From SIG510 sp045540975 (GTDB lineage Bacteria; Bacillota; Clostridia; Oscillospirales; JAAYXM01), in NCBI GenBank assembly GCA_045540975.1, contig JAZQIE010000008.1:1-8250 (forward strand): a stretch of 8,250 nt of DNA, in the 5' to 3' direction. The translations under genes and the position numbers were made by a program. Below, in pieces: positions 6,043 through 8,250 of this stretch (positions are counted from its first letter, which is position 1; every line of letters begins with the position of its first letter). Below the pieces are notes generated by a model, which worked only from the letters and a program-made list of their open reading frames with translations, had not been told where the DNA came from and did no database searches.

Positions 6043-6303
6043 TTGCCCAACATTAAATCTGCAAAGAAACGTGTAGAGCTTACCAAAGTTTATGCAGCTC
6101 GCAATCAGGCCGCTAAGAGTGCGCTCAAGACTTCCATCAAGAAGTTTGACGCTGCGGTGGAAGAGGGCGGCGCACAGGCTTCTGAGGCCTACAAAGCTGC
6201 TGTCAAGACCATTGATCAGGCAGTCAATAAAGGCATTCTTCATAAGAACACTGCTGCTCGCAAGAAGAGCCAGGTCATGAAGAAGATGAACAACGCTCAG
6301 TAA
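6043..6303 (+). CDS. rpsT: 30S ribosomal protein S20
   Basis: An 86-residue, Lys/Arg/Ala-rich protein that binds 16S rRNA in the body of the small subunit. The start PNIKSAKKRV and the C-terminal HKNTAARKKSQVMKK are diagnostic for S20, and the length is normal. Translation begins at TTG, giving Met-Pro-Asn as expected for the mature family N-terminus. A weak start codon for S20 is known from Escherichia coli, where it is part of feedback control by S20; the same role here is inference. The gene stands alone with its own promoter and terminator and is divergent from gpr, an arrangement shared with Bacillus. Confidence 0.98.
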   Translation: MPNIKSAKKRVELTKVYAARNQAAKSALKTSIKKFDAAVEEGGAQASEAYKAAVKTIDQAVNKGILHKNTAARKKSQVMKKMNNAQ

Positions 6304-6316
6304 TTCATCAAATGCA

Positions 6317-6354
6317 AAAAAGAGACCGAGTTTCGCTCGGTCTTTTCTTTTTTT
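6317..6354 (+). terminator. Intrinsic terminator of rpsT
   Basis: Stem AGACCGAG (6323-6330) with CTCGGTCT (6336-6343), five-base loop, followed by a T-rich run to 6354. It starts about 20 bases after the rpsT stop codon. Confidence 0.92.
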
Positions 6355-6383
6355 ATCCCTTGTTAAAAAACATCAAATTCCAC

Positions 6384-6412
6384 TTGACAAGCCTTTGTAT
6401 CCATGGTACCCT
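6384..6412 (+). promoter_or_regulatory. Promoter of the secondary alcohol dehydrogenase gene
   Basis: A perfect -35 TTGACA (6384-6389) is followed after 17 bases by TACCCT (6407-6412), a poor -10. The spacer end and -10 contain CCATGGTACC, a palindrome-rich stretch (CCATGG and GGTACC). Strong -35 with weak -10 suggests control by an additional factor, which is inference. Confidence 0.6.
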
Positions 6413-6419
6413 ATTGTTA

Positions 6420-6441
6420 GATTGTTAAGAATAAAACAATC
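6420..6441 (+). promoter_or_regulatory. Hairpin or operator in the adh leader
   Basis: GATTGTT (6420-6426) and AACAATC (6435-6441) form a seven-base inverted repeat with an eight-base loop, ending eight bases before the AGGAGGGA ribosome binding site (6449-6456). The left arm also belongs to a tandem repeat ATTGTTAG/ATTGTTAA (6413-6428). The right arm holds the ACAATCAA octamer (6436-6443) shared with two other upstream regions of the window. Confidence 0.4.
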
Positions 6442-6463
6442 AAACATTAGGAGGGATTTTCAA

Positions 6464-7519
6464 ATGAAAGGTTTTGCAATGTTAAAAATCGGTGAGACCG
6501 GTTGGATCACCAAGGACACTCCGGCATGTGGCCCGCTCGATGCGATTTGTAAACCCCTTGCACTCGCTCCGTGTACTTCCGACGTCCACACTGTCTGGGC
6601 AGGCGCAATCGGTGACCGCCGCGACATGATCCTCGGTCACGAAGCGGGTGGCGAAGTTGTCGAAGTCGGCAGCTTGGTACGAGATTTCAAAGTCGGTGAT
6701 AAGGTCCTTGTTTCCGCGATCACCCCGGACTGGAGCTCCTTCGCAGCTCAGGAAAATTATGCAATGCATTCCGGCGGCATGCTGTCCGGTTGGAAGTTCT
6801 CCAACTTCAAAGACGGTGTCTTCGGTGAATATTTCCATGTAAACGATGCAGACGGCAACCTTGCCCTTCTTCCCGAAGGCATGGACCTCGGCGCGGCATG
6901 TATGGTCAGTGACATGGTCCCGACCGGCTTCCACGGTGCGGAGCTTGCCGACATTCAGTACGGCGACAATGTCGCGGTCATCGGTATCGGCCCGGTCGGT
7001 CTGATGGCGGTTGCGGCGGCGGCAATCCGCGGCGCGGCAAACATCTATGCGGTCGGAAGCCGTCAGAACTGCGCGGACCTCGCGCTTGAGTTTGGCGCAA
7101 CCCATATCGTCAACTACAAAAACGGCGATATTGTGGAGCAGATTTTAGACCTCAACCACGGCCCGGTCGACAAAATCATCATCGCAGGCGGCGACAACGA
7201 TACCTTCGACCAGGCAATCCGTATGCTCAAAGCGGGCGGCAAAATCGGTAACGTCAATTACCTCGGTGAGGGCGACTATGTCAAAATCCCGCGCGTTGAG
7301 TGGGGCTGCGGCATGGGTCATAAGCAGATTGCAGGCGGCTTGATGCCGGGCGGACGCGCTCGCAGTGAAAAATTGGCACGCCTTGTCGTTGCAAACCGCA
7401 TCCATCCGGAAAAACTCATCACCCACACCTTCCACGGTCTGGATAATGTTGAGCCGGCACTCATGCTGATGAAGGATAAACCCCGTGACCTCATTAAGCC
7501 GCTGGTCATCATCGACTAA
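6464..7519 (+). CDS. adh: NADP-dependent secondary alcohol dehydrogenase (isopropanol dehydrogenase type)
   Basis: A 351-residue zinc alcohol dehydrogenase that closely follows the Thermoanaerobacter brockii / Clostridium beijerinckii enzymes, which interconvert secondary alcohols such as 2-propanol and ketones with NADP(H). The catalytic zinc ligands C37, H59, E60 and D150 fall at the same numbers as in those enzymes, as do S39, A85, I86 and W110 of the active-site region. The Rossmann motif is GIGPVG (174-179), and G198-S199-R200 together with Y218 reproduce the NADP-phosphate pocket, so NADP specificity is expected. The structural-zinc cysteine cluster of horse-type enzymes is absent, as in this subfamily. 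ATG at 6464 is chosen because AGGAGGGA (6449-6456) is seven bases upstream and the protein then begins MKGFAML like its relatives. It is a one-gene unit between two terminators. The physiological role is probably NADPH re-oxidation during fermentation, but a sugar-derived ketone is also possible. Confidence 0.96.
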   Translation: MKGFAMLKIGETGWITKDTPACGPLDAICKPLALAPCTSDVHTVWAGAIGDRRDMILGHEAGGEVVEVGSLVRDFKVGDKVLVSAITPDWSSFAAQENYAMHSGGMLSGWKFSNFKDGVFGEYFHVNDADGNLALLPEGMDLGAACMVSDMVPTGFHGAELADIQYGDNVAVIGIGPVGLMAVAAAAIRGAANIYAVGSRQNCADLALEFGATHIVNYKNGDIVEQILDLNHGPVDKIIIAGGDNDTFDQAIRMLKAGGKIGNVNYLGEGDYVKIPRVEWGCGMGHKQIAGGLMPGGRARSEKLARLVVANRIHPEKLITHTFHGLDNVEPALMLMKDKPRDLIKPLVIID

Positions 7520-7531
7520 TTCTAAAACACC

Positions 7532-7566
7532 AAGAACCGAACTCATCCGAGTTCGGTTCTTTTTTT
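7532..7566 (+). terminator. Intrinsic terminator of adh
   Basis: A perfect 13-bp stem (7532-7544 with 7549-7561), a four-base loop ATCC, and a run of seven T (7560-7566), 12 bases after the stop codon. Confidence 0.95.
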
Positions 7567-7703
7567 ACACAATAAAAGAGCAGGCTTTCTCAACGTCCGC
7601 GCCGTTCAAATCCATGTTTCCGATGCATATCAAAAGTCTCTGTATCAGATAAGGATTGGTATGCATAAATGACCTTTTTATGAATACATAATAGAAAATA
7701 AGA

Positions 7704-7740
7704 ACCCGACCCGTCACGCAATCAAAGATTGCGGTCGGGT
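7704..7740. repeat. Two-part hairpin of unknown role
   Basis: The outer arms ACCCGACC (7704-7711) and GGTCGGGT (7733-7740) enclose the inner hairpin GCAATC-AAA-GATTGC (7718-7732), with a six-base one-sided bulge CGTCAC (7712-7717). No T run follows on either strand, so it is not a standard terminator; it could be part of a structured RNA or a remnant of a mobile-element end. Confidence 0.55.
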
Positions 7741-7771
7741 GCCCCGGAACCTTGTTGTTTCACAATGAGAG

Positions 7772-7803
7772 GGAGCAAGGTGTATTTCAACCTTGCTCCT
7801 TTT
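7772..7803 (+). terminator. Terminator-like hairpin
   Basis: GGAGCAAGGT (7772-7781) pairs with ACCTTGCTCC (7790-7799) around an eight-base loop, and TTTT follows on the plus strand. The adh gene already has its own terminator, so this would end a second plus-strand transcript, possibly a small RNA containing the hairpin at 7704-7740. The T run is short. Confidence 0.45.
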
Positions 7804-7863
7804 AGAATCTATGTGCTGTTTCGTTCAACAAATTGGAATTTGACGCTCTCACAATTTGAAATC

Positions 7864-8250
7864 TTATTTCTTTATTACTTTCTTACACCAAGTGCGTTTG
7901 TTGCATTTTGGGCACTTCAAGTAACGCGTCGTTCCTCTGTGCATTGCCCACAGTGCCTCTGAATAGGTAGGTACAATTTCTTGACCGCAATTTTTACACT
8001 TATAAGCGCCCACACTGACCTCAAGTTTTAATGCATAGAAGCATGGTATTAAAAATACAACACAAACACCGAGAATTGTGACAAGCTGCCACACTCCTTC
8101 AGGAATCAAAAATGCGGCAATAAAGAGCCCTGCAATTAGCGCTGTAATACTTACGGTCATAATTACCCACATAGAAGACCAGATTGTTTTGTTCTTCTTC
8201 TCTAATTCTTTTGCCATTTCAAGCAAAAGCTGTTCGTTTTTTTGATTGTT
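7864..8250 (-). CDS. Small membrane protein with C-terminal zinc ribbon, 5' end open
   Basis: The frame ends at TAA 7866-7864 and stays open to the right edge. The first in-frame ATG is at 8217 (117 residues), but no ribosome binding site precedes it and the upstream codons (NNQKNEQLLLE) continue a hydrophilic helix, so the true start may lie beyond the window. Counting from that ATG: a charged N-terminal helix (1-10), membrane segment 1 at about 13-38, membrane segment 2 at about 43-63, then a cytoplasmic or outside tail with two Cys pairs, C74-x-x-C77 and C102-x-x-C105, spaced as in a zinc ribbon, and a basic end KKVIKK. I do not recognise a named family and assign no function. The AT-rich composition differs from the metabolic genes to the left. 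Confidence 0.75.
   Translation of the reverse strand, partial: NNQKNEQLLLEMAKELEKKNKTIWSSMWVIMTVSITALIAGLFIAAFLIPEGVWQLVTILGVCVVFLIPCFYALKLEVSVGAYKCKNCGQEIVPTYSEALWAMHRGTTRYLKCPKCNKRTWCKKVIKK

Larger units (their letters stand above)
7567..7863. other. AT-rich gap without a convincing gene
   Basis: No frame on either strand has both a ribosome binding site and protein-like composition. It holds two strong hairpins (7704-7740 and 7772-7799), a perfect palindrome CAAATT-GG-AATTTG (7829-7842), and an unsupported 33-codon minus-strand frame (7666-7565). The base composition changes here from GC-rich to AT-rich. Confidence 0.6.

Noticed and set aside
6395..6463. N-terminal extension of the alcohol dehydrogenase
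   Set aside because: It starts inside the promoter; the family N-terminus MKGFAML begins at 6464 behind a good ribosome binding site.
6482..7105. A 207-codon minus-strand frame
   Set aside because: Antisense shadow of the alcohol dehydrogenase, whose catalytic residues are all recognised on the plus strand.
7565..7666. 33-codon minus-strand frame (starts MHTNPYLIQ)
   Set aside because: The composition is faintly protein-like, but there is no good ribosome binding site, and its stop lies in the T run of the adh terminator; kept only as a remote possibility.
7729..7962. 77-codon plus-strand frame
   Set aside because: It runs through the terminator-like hairpin and then antisense to the zinc-ribbon gene; no ribosome binding site.
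8242..8249. Fourth copy of the ACAATCAA/TTGATTGT octamer
   Set aside because: It appears to lie in the open coding frame of the membrane protein rather than in an upstream region; counted as chance.
1..8250. CRISPR arrays, tRNA, rRNA, insertion sequences
   Set aside because: I saw no regularly spaced direct repeats, no tRNA-like cloverleaf, no rRNA sequence and no transposase motifs.

Overview
The window comes from a Gram-positive, low-oxygen Firmicute of the Clostridia type, most likely a moderately GC-rich gut or anaerobic lineage (this placement is inference). The evidence is a germination protease gene (gpr) divergent from rpsT, strong AGGAGG-type ribosome binding sites, housekeeping-type promoters with 17-base spacers, an NADP-dependent secondary alcohol dehydrogenase of the Thermoanaerobacter/Clostridium beijerinckii type, and compact intrinsic terminators. 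Most genes are GC-rich; the right end (from about 7567) is visibly more AT-rich.

Layout. Minus strand, 1-767: an AraC-family regulator whose C-terminus runs off the left edge. It has a clear promoter at 786-814. Plus strand, 877-2991: a divergent two-gene unit with a small lipoprotein followed, with the stop overlapping the next ribosome binding site, by a 530-residue fusion of a nitrilase-superfamily amidohydrolase and a glycerophosphodiester phosphodiesterase (GDPD). A 16-bp-stem bidirectional terminator (2992-3026) separates this unit from convergent genes. Minus strand, 4958-3039: a sugar-phosphate isomerase/epimerase-like TIM barrel followed by a Gfo/Idh/MocA NAD(P)-dependent oxidoreductase, translationally coupled, from a promoter at 5011-5039. 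Minus strand, 5895-5065: gpr, the spore germination protease, in a compact form and with a candidate forespore promoter. Plus strand, 6043-6303: rpsT (S20) with a TTG start, its own promoter and terminator. Plus strand, 6464-7519: NADP-dependent secondary alcohol dehydrogenase as a one-gene unit. From 7520 to 7863 there is no convincing gene, only the adh terminator and two strong hairpins. Minus strand, 8250-7864: a small two-helix membrane protein with a C-terminal zinc ribbon, open to the right edge.

How the parts may work together. The AraC regulator, lipoprotein and nitrilase-GDPD fusion look like one divergently controlled module; amide plus phosphodiester hydrolysis in one polypeptide suggests scavenging of a lipid-derived or polar headgroup substrate, which is inference. 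The isomerase/oxidoreductase pair is a typical sugar or cyclitol oxidation/isomerisation couple, and the alcohol dehydrogenase re-oxidises NADPH. An octamer, ACAATCAA, occurs in the same orientation 16-30 bases upstream of the start codons of the araC, isomerase and alcohol dehydrogenase genes, hinting at shared control. The most unusual items are the nitrilase-GDPD fusion with a Glu-to-His change at a usual GDPD metal-ligand position, the shortened GPR, and the shared upstream motifs.
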